From Arabidopsis thaliana (Eukaryota > Streptophyta > Magnoliopsida > Brassicales > Brassicaceae): a stretch of DNA of 64,000 bases. How positions within the stretch are numbered: position 1 is the first letter of the stretch; each line of letters begins with the position of its first letter. The position numbers were made by a program, and so were the translations under genes. Location: contig NC_003075.7 of assembly GCF_000001735.4 (NCBI RefSeq), positions 9,487,001-9,551,000 on the forward strand, written 5' to 3'. Below the pieces are notes generated by a model. The model did no database searches. It was given only the letters and a program-made list of their open reading frames with translations, and had not been told where the DNA came from. Shown here piece after piece: positions 46,149 to 59,342 of the stretch.

Positions 46149-49100
46149 TTACCATAACTCCCACTCCCAATCCACATTAGCTATATGAATTTGTGCATCT
46201 TGTTGTTCAGTAATCATGGAATCAACACACAAAGCTTCCCCCTCCAGCCATGGATTAAAAGAAACTGATGATGATTCTCCCCACCCTAACGGAACAGTGT
46301 CTGTTACTATTTGGCCACAGGGTAAGTTGAAATATTTTTCAGAGTTTCCTAATGTCATCTGTATAATAAACCAAAAGATGGATTCTTTTAGATAGTTCAT
46401 CCCTGAAAAAAAACAATCAAGAGATAGCTTTAATAGTTTTCAGTTCAAAATAATGGCAAAAGGCTTACCCGCATCCGCTTCTTGCTACTTTCAGTCTCTA
46501 CATCATCACATTTTTCTCCAGACTGTTGGTGGTACTCTGTTACAGAGTCTCCATCACTATCATCCGGAGATTCTGTTTCAGAGCTTCCCTCACTATCATC
46601 CGGAGATGTAGACACATTCAAGAGTCGTATGCCGCATCTTTTTACTCTCGTCCCGTTAAACTTAAATTCCACATCATTGACGTCTAATTTAGATAGAAGA
46701 CCTGTAGGCTGGAACTTGAAGGAACACAAAACTAGATGATCCGTCTTACACATCATTTCCATGCCCTCATATATTGTATGTCTATAATGTTCGCCATTGA
46801 ACTGAAAGAGTACGTCCATGCATGCAAAAGAATGGGTTATAGGTTCAACCACGAGACAAGCATTAAATCGCAAGAATTTATGAGAAAGAGAGCTCTGAGG
46901 CAAAGTGACAGTTAGGGAATTTCCATAAGCTTGATGCTTAAAATATGTAGGCACTTCTCCACCTGGTAAGACCATAGTCGTCTTGAAGCATGATCCTAGG
47001 ATAAGTTCTCGCGCAGCTCTATCCAATTTGAAGCAATTCTGGAATTTAAAATATATTTCTCCATACTCATCCTCGTCATCCTCATCCTCGTCATACTCAT
47101 ACTCATACTCATCCTCGTCATCCTCATCCTTGTCACATTTAGGTCTCTTTTCGACCTTATTTATCTTTTCATTGTTTTGATCTTCCATTGTTGTCACCGG
47201 ATCACTCAACGCTGTGATGACACCTCCACAGTCTGTAAAGTCGACCTTCATAAGCCTTGTCAGTCTGAAAATGTTCGGGGATATGTTTTTCAACATTTTG
47301 CAACCACTCATATTTAGTACCTTGAGCCTCGAAAATTTCTCAATGAAGCAGGGAACTTGTTCAATGGCGGTGTCAGCTAGATTGAGTTCTTGAATACTAG
47401 TTGAAATCTGAGGAAATCTTCTCAACGACTTGCAACCACGCATCGATAATTCCATGAGCCTCGAGAAATTCTCAAAACATGGAACTTCTTCAATGGCAGT
47501 GTCATCTAGATTGAGTACTGCAATACTTTTTGAAATCTGAGGGATAAATCTCAAACTTGAGCACCCTTTGAGATGGACTGTATGGAGAGATGACAAGTTG
47601 ATATCCATAGGAAGAACCTTCAGCCCTGTGCATTCTTCCATATTTAACGTGTATAATTTTTGGAGATTCCCAATTGTAGAAGGTAACATCACCAAACTTT
47701 TGCAATTTGAGAGATCCAAAATCTCCAGATTGGTGGCCTTTGAAAGGTCTGGAATTTCTATCATGTTTTCACATTCTGACAGATCCACCCTCTTGAGTTT
47801 CCCAAGCGACTGAAACAGAGTAAAACATTGTTATGCTTTTCTTTTTTCTGAATGTAAAACGTTGTTATGCTTTAATCATTGTCAATACTATATCTGTTTA
47901 GTGTTATAATCAAGAACAAGACATAATTTTGTATATAATACACGTATAAATCGTACCTGGACGCCTTCCCATAGCTTCTCAAGCATGTTGTTGCCTCTCA
48001 CTGTGAGGTTTTTGAGATGTTCTGGGCGAAATTTACTTGGATTACATCTCCTAAGGCAATCGAGATAATCGAGTCCAGGGAGATTCTTGTTCCATAAACA
48101 ATCTGCTACCTCGATCTCAATTTCATCTGTAAAGATGAAACTTTGCATTATAATCTCAGGGAAATTTCTCAACCGGGGGCATAGTAGGAGATTGAGGAAC
48201 TTAAGAGATTCCGAGTTGAGAGGACTTGGAAAACTTTCTAGCACTTCGCAGTTACAAAGATCTAATTCCTCGAGGTTTGTGGCTAAAGAAAGATCTGGAA
48301 TTTCTTTCAAATTGTTGGAATTCCTCAAATTCATCTTCTTGAGACTTCCAAGAGGCTGAAAACAACATATGGAAAAAGAGAATAACACAGATTTATTTAG
48401 ATTGTTTAACAAATAAATTAATAAAAATAACACAGTTCTGTTTTCAAATAGACAACTCGAAACAATAAAGAATTAGTACCTGAGTTCCATTCCACAGCTT
48501 CTCAAGGGCACTATTCTCCATTCTGAGTTCAACCAGATACTCAGCCTTAAAATTAGAAGGCAAACGCTTCAATGGACAATTTTCCCACCGTAGCCATTTG
48601 AGTTTACGTGGCAAGTAAACGAGGCCGTTAGGTAGACGCAATCTGGTTTCTCTCGGTTGCCACCAGTAATGATCATGAATATTTAGAAATTGGAGATTAA
48701 GCATGCCTTGGAACGAGTTTTCATCTATTGAAATAAATGGCTTATCGATTTGTGAATCTGATGACGTGCTGAAATCTATTCCGAGCAATTTTTCAGTGCC
48801 CTGACAAAAAAAAAAAACCCAAAGAAAACTGTTATCCTCAAGTACCAAACTAAATCAATGTTTTTAACATCAAAAGCCAATCGTTGAATTAATATAAAGT
48901 GGTGCATTAAGCTGCAAAAACTTACGGTATTATCGGTAAATACGTCTAGAATTTCCTCAGCATTCTCCAGAAATCGACGTTTTCCAGGATTACCATTAGA
49001 CTCTTCACGATCAATTTCTGTAGCCAACTTCTGAAGCAAATTGTGCATCTCTATAGTATCATTCGGTGTTAAACGTATGAGGGACTTATCATCCAACGTT

Positions 49101-50510
49101 TTGAGCCTAATGTTAACATTAACACCATCTCCGAGGAAGTCTTTGATGGATTTGACTTTCCAACCATTGAATAACCATGCAATGTAATGGAATATATCTT
49201 GATCTTTTGGATCTAATCTAACGTAGCTGACTCTTAATGTTTTCATAATATCTCTGTTCAAACCATTTTGGAGCTCAGCCAGCATCTCCATCCACTCTTC
49301 TTTGCTCCTTCGTTTTAAAGACGAACCAAGGACACTGAGACCCAAAGGAAGATTACCGGCAAGCTTTGCAACTTCAAATGCTAGTTCCTTAAAATCATCA
49401 GGTGGAGAGTATTTCCCAAAAGCATATTGGCATATCATCTTAAGAGCAAGACCTTGAGATGGGAGCTTCACCTCATATATAAGGTCAATCTCATGAGCCT
49501 TGAGAAGTTGCCTATCTTGAGTGATCACAATTATTCTGCTTCCAGATCCAAACCATTCAGCTTTTCCCACCAAGGTCCTAAGAAACTCTAGATTATCCAC
49601 ATCATCAAGAAGGATAAGAACTTTCTTGTGCTTCAACCTTTGCTCCACCACACCAAAATGCTCTATCTTTATGTCCTTTTGACCTAAGATTTCCGAGAGA
49701 AGTTCTTTTTCCCAACTCAACTTCATGCCAGAGACGTCACTACCACTGGTGCTTTTATAAGTTATGAAAGCGCGATGGTGGAACTGGCTAGAGAGTTGAC
49801 TGAAAAGAGCTCTTCCTATAGTACTCTTACCAATCCCTGACTGTCCCCAAATCCCGACCATTATTCTAGCTTCCTTGGATTCCAAGCACAGTTTTAATTT
49901 TATTGCCTCTATATGATCCTCAATTCCGACTAAGTCACCAAAACCCTTTGGCAGAGGAAAAAGTTTATTCGAAACATCATTAGCTATCTTTACAACCATG
50001 GCTGCTTCACTAGGCCTAATAACAATAGTCAAAATTGTGTCAATAAAGAGGCACCCCTAAAAGCACAATCGAAGATTCGAAGTGAACGCCAAGAAAAGAA
50101 AAAAAAAAGTACAGTTTTGCAATAATTATAAACACTCATAGAAATAGTGGAATAAATAAAACATACCCGTTCCGAAGATCCTCCCCGGCTAAATTTGATA
50201 TATCTGTGAGAGCTTTAACCCATCTTTGTTTCTGATCCTCTGGTTTGTCCTCGCATGTCTTTTTAAAGACATCGCCAAAGCCACCGATCTGTTTTCTAAC
50301 ATGAGAAGGATCAACGCCGTAGAAAACCGGAATCACCATTTGATCCAAGTCTTTGTCCTTGTGACACTTGTGGATCTCCACCAATTCATTCAAGCACCAC
50401 GTGGAAGAAGCATAGTTCTCAGAGAAGATAACTATTGAGATCCTCGCTTCTCTAATGGCCGTTATAAGCTCATCGGCGATTATGCAGCTTCTCACGATGC
50501 CGTGATCCAT
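46149..50510 (-). CDS. TIR-NB-LRR receptor lacking its normal start
   Basis: Exons: TIR up to 50167, NB-ARC 50015-48926, LRR 48800-48480, 48355-47957, 47809-46469, terminal 46358-46149, all in phase. The TIR reading frame runs open past 50510 through the SSRRYDVF and poly-Ser codons and on to a stop at 50753-50751, but with no ATG: the homology ends at about 50640, where spacer sequence is joined directly. The first in-frame ATG is 50510, giving about 1234 residues without the first TIR strand and helix. P-loop, WCLNEL and MHN are present. C-JID contains an acidic insert ([17 protein letters not shown]). The LRR part has three exons instead of four. By order, At4g16940. Confidence 0.8.
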
Positions 50511-50640
50511 GAATGTATTGATTGATCTGCGGTCGAGCGCCTCGATTAGATGGCTGAGGAACGTTTTGCGAACATCTACCCCACTGAAGCTTGGGAAAAC
50601 GTCGTATCTCCGGCTACTAGGAGAAGAAGAAGAAGAAGAA

Positions 50641-52165
50641 GAAGATGAGCTCAGGGTCGTGGTGGAGGTCGGTGGTTGTGGCCAGTGGGTGGGAAGGGTG
50701 GAAGCTAGTTTGTATGTATGGGGCTGAGGTGGTGCTGAGTTATGTTGTAATCACTGTTTTTTACTCTGAGTGTAGGAAACGCCATGGTAGCAGTGATGCA
50801 ATTGTTGCTGATGAGGTTGCTATTTAAAACTTTTTTGTTGTTGATAGTTCTCTTGTGAAATTGTGAAATACATTTTTGTTTACCAAGATTATGATTTATT
50901 CATTGCTTTAAAGAGAGGAAAATAACATTTCGTAGAGAGAGATATGTGTTTCAACAGACAAGACTGTTATATTCACATCTTTCAGGAGAAGCGAAATTTT
51001 CAAAGAAGCAAAACAGAGAAGTAAGAATAGAGTACTTCTGTTCTGGACATGGAACCATAAAAGGTTTCTAGCTGTCAGTAAGTGTTCCATCATCTGCAGG
51101 AGAAAATGGCTTGTGTGAAAAACTAAGAAATCGTCTTGTCATTACCAGTATAGTCATGGTCGATCCCATGTTCATTATGAAACAGAGTTGTAATACGTTT
51201 CAGGTCACCTTAACAATGTGATAAGCTGTGGAGACGGCTAAGGATCCAGGAAAGGAATCTTAACAATGTGATGGTGTGAATTCAGTCAAGGCAGATCTTA
51301 ACTGATCAGGGTCAGCAGTGAAAGGTGTCGTCCCCATCAGACCAAACGTCTATCATCTTAGGCCCTCGATGCAAAGATCTGAAGCAAACCAATTCAGTCA
51401 AGAACAGCCCCAGAGAATGAGCTTCCTATCCTAGATGTTCTAGTGAGTAGTTCAGGCCTACAACTTTCACTCTTTATCATATAATTAAAGAGTGCAGCGG
51501 GATGGGGGAACAGCAGCGACATGTTTTCTCATCGACGTAGGATAGCTGGATGATACTTCATGGTTTGGAAGTGGACCAGACAATGTCTCCTGCAGAAAGT
51601 TTAAAAGCTCTTTCCTTCAGCTGATGGATTGTTCCTTATGCTGGTCACATCTTTGGCCAAAGTTAGGCCAAAAACGCTTCTGCCTTTTGGCTATTGAATC
51701 AGCAATGCAAATGTTGTTGATGACAAGGATCTTGCTATTTAAAATTAGTTCCAACACACTCTTGTTGTCAATTCTTTTGTGAATTTGCGATATACATTTT
51801 TGTTTACGCAAAGTCTGATTTCTCTATTCATTGCTAATAAAGAGAAAAACAACCTGTGCTAATATACACATTGAGATCTATGTTTCAAAGAAAAGGCAGA
51901 CAAAATGTTCAAAGCAAACAGAGTGTTTCTGCATTCAGATAAAGAAGAAATTACAAACACTTTCAGGCTCCGGAGTTGGATGATTAAACGGAATTTGGTT
52001 CTCCAAATATCATTCTGCAGAATAAAATGATCTCCATGTACCATCTATCAATAAAAAATGGCTTGTGTCAAAACCTATGAAATCGTCTTGTTATCATTAT
52101 AGATATATAATCATGGTCGATCCCAAGTTATCCTAAAACAGACCAAAACAGAATGATAAGATGCT
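50641..52165. other. 3' spacer unit C, fused to the truncated TNL
   Basis: Homologous to 11470-13505 and 30640-32172, but starting abruptly inside the unit at GAGCTCAGGGTCGTGG. The promoter and kinase fragment that should lie between this spacer and the TIR exon are missing. I see no gene. Confidence 0.65.
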
Positions 52166-55100
52166 TCAGTTACCAGAAACAGGATCCAAGAAAGGAATGT
52201 CTTCATCTTGTTCTTTAGTTATCATATAATCAACAGACAAAGCTTCCCCCTCTAGAGATGTTGATGATGATGCTTCTCCCTCCCCTAACGAAAGCTCCAT
52301 ATTTAGAGCGGCCAATCCTGTGTCTGCTACAATTTGGTCACCGGCTAAGTTGATATATTCTTCAGATGTTCCCGATGTCATCTGCATTATAAATCAAACG
52401 ATCGATTCTATTAAATAGTCTGTCTCTATGGTATTTCGATCCTGGAAAATCAAATCAAAAGTCAAAATATAGCTTTATAATTTTCAGCTCTAATCAAAAG
52501 TCAAAAGATACCCGCATCCGCTTCTTGCTTCTCGTAGTCTGTTGGTTGTACTCTGTTTCTTGAGAGACATACATGAGTCGTACACCGCATTCTTTGATCC
52601 TATTGGAGCAACAAAACTTAAACTCCACATCGTTGAAAGTCATTTCAGACTCGAACTTGAAGGAACAGAAAAACAGATGATCCGTCTTACAAAACTCCAG
52701 TTCTTCATCTTCCAAAAATGATTTCTGATACTGTTTGCCATTGAAGCCAAAGTTTACCTCCAAATATCGATAAAAACCCTTGCCCTCGGAGAGAGGGTCA
52801 ACCACGAGACAAGCCTTAAATCGCAAGAAGGATTGAGAAAGAGAGCTCCGAGGTAAAGTGACAGTTAGGGAATCTCCATAAGCTCGATACGTGAAATACT
52901 TAGGGATTTCTCCACCTGGTAAGGCCACAGGCTTGAAGCATGATCGTAGGATGAGCTCTCGCGCATCTCTATCCAATTTGAAGCAATTACGGAAGCTAAA
53001 ATATTCAGTACCTAAGTCCCAATCACCATCACCATACAACTCACCCCAGAAACGTTCACATGTATATTCAATGTTTTCAGATAATGGTACACAAGAAACG
53101 CTATCTTCCATTGTCGCTACCACAGTTGCATCACTCAACGCCTTGATGACACCTCTACAGTCTGTAAAGTCGGCGAACATTAGACTTCTCAGTCTGAAAA
53201 TGTTTGGGGAGATGTTTTTCAACCTCTGGCAACAATACATCAGTAGTACACGGAGCCTCGTGAAATCCTCAATGCAGCAGGGAACTTCTCCAATGGCGGT
53301 GTTTTCCAGATAGAGCCATACAATATTAGTTGAAATCAGAGGAAAAGTTCTCAAACTTGAGCAACCACTGAGATCGAGGATACCCAGAGATGACAAGTTG
53401 ACATCGGTTGGAAGAACCTCCAGCCCTGTGCATCTTTTCATGTACAAACGTCTCAAATTTTGAAGATTCCCAATTGTAGAAGGAAGTGTCACCAAACTTT
53501 TGCAGTTGTTGAGTATCAAAGACTCGAGCTTGGTGGCCTTTGAAAGATCTAGAATTTCTTCAATGGCGGTGTTTTCCAGATAGAGCCATTTGATACTCTT
53601 TGAAATCAGAGGAAAAGTTCTCAAACTTGAGCAACCACTGAGATCGAGGGTTTCGAGAGATGACAAGTTGACATCGGTTGGAAGAACCTCCAGCCCTGTG
53701 CATTCTTTCATTTCCAACCTCACCAATTTTTGGAGATTCCCAATAGTAGAAGGAAGTGTCACCAAACTTTTGCAGTTGTTGAGATATAAATGCTTCAGAT
53801 TGGTGGCCTTTGAAAGATCTGGAATTTCTGTCAGGTTTTCAGATTCTGACAGATCCATCTCTTCGAGACTTCCAAGCGACTGAAAAAAACATTATCGATG
53901 ATAATCATTTTAATTTTATACCTATATATGTTTAAAATTATAATTAAACATTATTACGTATGTATGTAAGACATAACCGTGGATCGACCACAAGCCATAA
54001 AAACAAATTTGGGTATACTTAATTAGTTATATAACAGAAGGTAAACAAAAATCAGCATAGCATTAACAATGTACCTGGATGCCTTCCCATAGCTTCTCAT
54101 GCTTGTAGCACCTCACATTGAGAAAAACGAGATATTCTGGGCGAAATTCACAAGGCATACATCTCATAAGGCAGTCGAGATAATCTAGTCCAGCAGGGAG
54201 ATTCTTGTTCCAGAAACAATCTTCTACCACGATCTCATTTCTCCCTTCCGGAAAGTCAACGTCTGAACATCCCATTTTGATTGCTGGGAAATTTCTCAAA
54301 TTCGGGCATCCAGTGAGATTGAGGTACTCGAGAGATTCCAAGTTGAGATCGGTTGGAAAACTCTCTAGCTTTTTGCAATCACTAATATCTAAATAGATAA
54401 GTTTAATGGCATTCTGCATCGAGGAAGGAAATGTCACCAAGGATTCGCATTTACAAATATCTACTTCCTCGAGGTTTATGGCTAAAGAAAGATCTGGAAT
54501 CTCTTTCAAATATTTGGAACCACGCAGAAACATCTGCTTGAGTCTTCCAAGTGGCTAATAACAAAATAGGGGAAAAGAGAGTACACACGTTAGTGAACAT
54601 TTTAAACAGATTCATTTTAGTTTTTCTAACAGATTTATGTTTAGAAATTGATCACTAATAGAATTAGTACCTGAGTTCCATCCCACAGCTTCTCAAGGTC
54701 ACTATTCTCCATTCTGAGTTTAACCAGATACTCAACCTTAAAATTAGAATGCAAACGCTTCAATGGACAATTATTCCACAATAGCAATCTGAGTTTACTA
54801 GGGAAATAAACGATGCCCTGAGTGCCTTCCACACGTGAGCAATCAACTGATAGATATTCGAGATTACACATGCCTTCTAATGATTTTAAATCTATTAATA
54901 TCACCCCCGAACAATGTAACTTCCTCAGTTTAATGGCATTCTGAATCGAGGAAGGAAGTGTCACCAAAGATTCGCATCCTTCAAGATCTAATTCCTCGAG
55001 GTTTCTGGCATTAGAAAGATCTGGAATTTCTTTCAAATTTTTGGAACACAACAAATTCATCTTCTTGAGACTTCCAAGGGGCTGAAAACAAAATATGGAA

Positions 55101-57340
55101 AAAGAGAATACACACGTTCACAAATATACCACAATTTTCTGTTCTAAAAACTGACAACTAATAAAAATTTAGAATTCGTACCAGAGTTCCTTCCCACAGT
55201 TTCTCAAGCTTACTATACTTCATTATGAGGTTAACTAGATATTCCGCCTTAAAAGTAGATGGCAAAGACTTCAATGGACAATCATCCCAGTCTAGCAATC
55301 TGAGTTTAAGGGGCAAATAAACGAGGCTCTGAGGTTGACCCCCATCTGACCAATCACCAATTTTTAGATATTGGAGATTACGCATGCCTTTGAACGATTC
55401 TTTATCTATTAATAACGGCCTTGTCGAAAAATATTCCTCGAATGGCAAACGTATTCCAAGAAGAGTTTCTGTCCCCTGAAAAAAAATCCGAAGAAAACTA
55501 ATATAATCTTAACAATCACAACCCTTTTTATTTTTCTGACACATCAAAGCTACATTTTAATTACGAATGAGGCAACAATTGCTTAAGTTTATCAATCCCC
55601 AAATGACGATTAAATTAATATAAAGTCATGCATTAAAACGGAGCTGCGAAAAAAACTTACAGTTTTCTCGGTCACTACTTCATGAATATCCTCAAAATTC
55701 GTCAGAAATTGACGTTTTCCAGGATTACCCTTGGACTTTGCACGATCAATTTCTCTACCCAATTTCTCTAGCAAATTGTGCATCTCTATATGTCCATCCG
55801 GTGTAATACGTATGAGGGACTTCTCAGACAACATTGTAAGCCCAACATTATCTTCAAGTAAATCTTTGACGTAACTGACCTCAAAACCATTGAATAAACA
55901 CGCAATGCAAAGGAACATATCTTGATCTTTTTGATGTAATCTATCGTAGCTGACTCTTAATGTTTTCATAATATCTCCGTTCAAACCATTTCGGAGCCTA
56001 GGCATCATCTCCATCCACTCTTTTTTGCCCCTTCTTCTTAATGACGAACCCAGGACATTGAGACCCAAAGGAAGATGGCCGGCAAGCTTCGCAACTTCAA
56101 ATGCTAGTTCCTTAAAATCATCAGGTGGAGAGTCTTTCCCAAAAGCAGATCGGCATAACATCGTAAGAGCAAGACCTTGAGATGGCAGCTTCACCTCATA
56201 TACAAGGTCAATGTCATGAGCCTTGAGAAATTGCCTATCTTGAGTGATCACAATAATTCTGCTTCCCGATCCAAACCATTCAGCTTTTCCCACCAAGGTC
56301 TTAAGAAACTCTAGATTATCCACATCATCAAGAAGGATAAGAACTTTCTTGTGCTTCAACCTTTGCTCCACCACACCAAAATGCTCTATCTTTATGTCCT
56401 TTTGACCTAAGATTTCAGAGAGAAGTTCTTTTTCCCAACTCAACTTCATGCCAGAGACGTCACTACCACTGGTGCTTTTATAAGTTAGGAAAGCGCGAAG
56501 GGGGAATTGGATAGAGAGTTGACTGAAAAGAGCTCTTCCTATGGTACTCTTACCAATCCCTGATTGTCCCCAAATCCCGACCATTCTAGCTTCCTTGGAT
56601 TCCAAGCACAATACTGATTTTATTGCCTCAATATGAGCTTCAATTCCGACGAAGTCATCAAAACACTTTGACCGAGTGATAAGTTTATTCGAAACATCAT
56701 TGGATATCTTTTCAACCATATGCGCTTCATTAGGCCTAATAACAAAAGTCAATTTTGTCAATTAAGAAGCACCCCTAAAAGAAGAACCGAAGTCTATGCA
56801 AAAATATAGTTCTGAGACAATTGAAAACGCAAGCAGATATATTGGAATCATAACAACGTACCCGTTCAGAAGATCCTCTCCGGCTATATTTGCTATATCT
56901 GTGAGAGCTTGCACCCATCTTTGTTTCTGATCCCCTGGTTGTTTGTCCTTGCTGACCTCGCATGTCTTTTCAAAGACCTTTCCAAATTCGCCGGTCTGTT
57001 TTCTAACTTCCGAAGGATCAACGTCGTAGAAAACTGGAATCACCATTTGACCTAAATCATTAAAGCACTTGTGGATCTCAACCAATTCATTTAAGCACCA
57101 CGTTGAAGAAGCATAGTTCTTAGAGAAGATGACGATTGAGATCCTAGCTTCTCTAATCGCCGATATAAGCTCAGGGGCGATTGTGCGGCTTCTCTCGATT
57201 CCATGATCGATGAATGTATTGATTGATTTGCCGTCGAGCGCCTCGATTAGATGGCTGAGGAACGTCTTGCGAACATCAACCCCACTGAAGCTTGGAAAAA
57301 CGTCGTATCTCCGTCTGCCAGAAGAAGAAGAAGCCGCCAT
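52166..57340 (-). CDS. RPP5: TIR-NB-LRR immune receptor, intact, probable RPP5 allele
   Basis: Exons: 57340-56862 (TIR), 56735-55661 (NB-ARC), 55475-55182, 55081-54671, 54554-54075, 53879-52512 (LRRs plus C-JID) and 52381-52166. All junctions are GT..AG and in phase; the product is 1440 residues with no lesion. TIR residues about 10-155 with WCLNEL; P-loop GQSGIGKST; kinase-2 [12 protein letters not shown]-type [12 protein letters not shown]. The C-terminal exon carries LNMELSLG. The TIR and NB-ARC match, from memory, RPP5, a downy-mildew receptor; by order this is At4g16950. Whether this allele recognises the pathogen cannot be told from sequence. LRR exons are almost identical to 33060-34900. 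Confidence 0.9.
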
Positions 57341-57990
57341 GGGAGATGATAGAGAGAACTCAGAGAAGAGACGAAGATTTTTAAGAGAAGTAAATCAGCA
57401 AGACATAGTGTGAGAAAGAGAGGAGAAACTTCGTCTTCCTTCCCTCCAAGACTTGCATAGAAGACTTACTGTACAAGATATTCTTTTAAGTGGCTAAAAT
57501 CAAATCTCCTAACAAGACAATTGAGACGTAAATAATAAAGAAACTCGGCCCTTCCTTTCCTCGAAAGCTTTTTTACACTACATACAAAGATATTTTTGAA
57601 GATTGAATTTTTGTGGTTGTCACTGAATTATGATAAGTCTTAGTCTTTGTACAAGACAGAAATAATATTTCAATTTCTAGGCAAGTAGACAGAAACTTAC
57701 ATTCGTTTCCTCTACAAAGATATTTTGAAAACACAAATTTTGTGGTTATCAGTTGTCCTTGTACAAGACAGTTTATCGTAAGAATGTTATGATTGTTTAA
57801 TATCTAAGTCTTGTTTCCCTATACATACATGCACACGGTTTAGGAGAATAAGTATATCGATTATGAGGATTTTAATTCAAATAATACAGTGAAAATACTA
57901 ATTAACACTAACTCTCTAGTTTGCTAAATTACTCTTTTAGTTTTCAAGAATTGTATTATTAGTTTAAAGTTTGGCTTAGTGCGTCAGCCA
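57341..57990 (-). promoter_or_regulatory. 5' flank of the probable RPP5 allele
   Basis: The first ~425 bp match the RPP4 flank (8701-9124); the rest matches 10476-10690. This gives the uninterrupted form of the flank. It contains one CATAGAAGACTTACTGTACAAGATA-type unit (57456-57481). Confidence 0.6.
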
Positions 57991-57994
57991 CCAC

Positions 57995-58620
57995 TGTAGT
58001 TTTAAGGAGCATTTGGTTTCTAAGGGTTTCATGTACTGGATGGAAGAACTCGTGTCTGAGAACATCCTCTGCGCTGTTTCGTTGCCTTGGGTTAACGGTC
58101 AAACATCTATCCACGAAGTCAAGGAGCGGCCGTGGAATTGCGTCTAGAAACTCTCTGCGTTTGTGTTGAGTTCACACCATTTTCTCAACTCCAGCCCCTT
58201 GAAGTACCTTGACTCGTACAATTCCTGAAACAACAACACAAAACTCTACGTGAATTCATCTCACACGATCATCTATCTAATCATTTTGTCACTAATTTAC
58301 ATTTTAAAGATATATAATGCTAACGATGAAAACCCTTTTGTGATATTTGAATCCATATGCTGGTGGCAAAGAAGAACAGAGCATGTATGTTATATTCAAA
58401 CCAATGCAGCAATCAAATAAATGGAGAGTTTTATCAGGGAGGTAAGATGAGATGTAACCTCAGGGAAAGAGGATTCACGGTTGTGCAGCTTGGCTACTTC
58501 CCATAATTCTTCACTGCCTCGTAGTTGCGCAATGCCCTTTATGTTCCTGGGAATGACAAGGTCGTTGTAAGACGGCAAGAAAGAAAAAAGAGTGGAATCG
58601 ACTGATGGTGTATTATTTTT
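57995..58620 (-). pseudogene. C-terminal fragment of a CDC7-like protein kinase (copy 4)
   Basis: Exon A (about 58600-58461) encodes FLPSYNDLVIPRNIKG and LRGSEELWEVAKLHN up to a GAG/GTTACATC donor. Exon B (about 58226-58020) begins ELYESRYFKGLELRKW; relative to 19499-19710 it lacks one base at CTCAACACAAACGC, so it hits TAG almost at once. The remaining codons still show the SAEDVLRHEFF end out of frame. Non-functional. Confidence 0.72.
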
Positions 58621-58699
58621 TTTTTCTATTATTAGGTAATTGGTACAATATCTGAAGCAAACCTGCACAAACCAATTCAGCTAAAATAAGCACCAGAGA

Positions 58700-59342
58700 A
58701 ATTAGCTTTCACATCCTAAATGTGATAATGACTAGTTCACTCCTACAATTGTAGTCTCAGCTCTCAATGCACAAGTTTATTATATATGGAATTAATTACT
58801 AACATACACATTGAGATGTATCTGTGTTTTTAGAAAAGTCAGGACTAATTTAAAAACATTAACTAATTCAATGTCTTTTAAACTTATCCATAGATGTAAG
58901 GAAACATACAAAATCTGTCAAAAATACTTTTCCAGAATGAGCTAAATTGTGGCTTTCAAAACATGTATTTATACGAAAGCCTTAGAGAAGTAGATACAAA
59001 GATGTAAGAACAGAGTACCATGCTCTAGAGTTGGAGACTTAAAAAGGCACCAGCGACGAAGAGCTTGATGAGCCTGATGAGCCTGATGACCTATAAAAGA
59101 AGAAAGAACAGAGTCAAAGAGTCAACATTATAACTAAATATTGAGTCTTTAAAGTATATATATATAGAGAGAGAGTCTCTAATTCTGTGAGAGATTGATT
59201 ATCCAATCAGTGAATTGGTGTGTTTCAGAGCCTGAAACTCTGCAGTTCTCTTCATTATAATTCAGGTTATTTGATAGATCAATAAAGATTGCTTGTCTTG
59301 TTATGCTGCAACAAAACAAAACAGAATAGTAAGATGTTTCAG
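58700..59342. other. 3' flank of the last TNL
   Basis: Holds an LTR-like cassette near 59110-59300 similar to 45850-46040, and a TA then GA simple repeat at 59157-59174. No gene seen. Confidence 0.4.
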
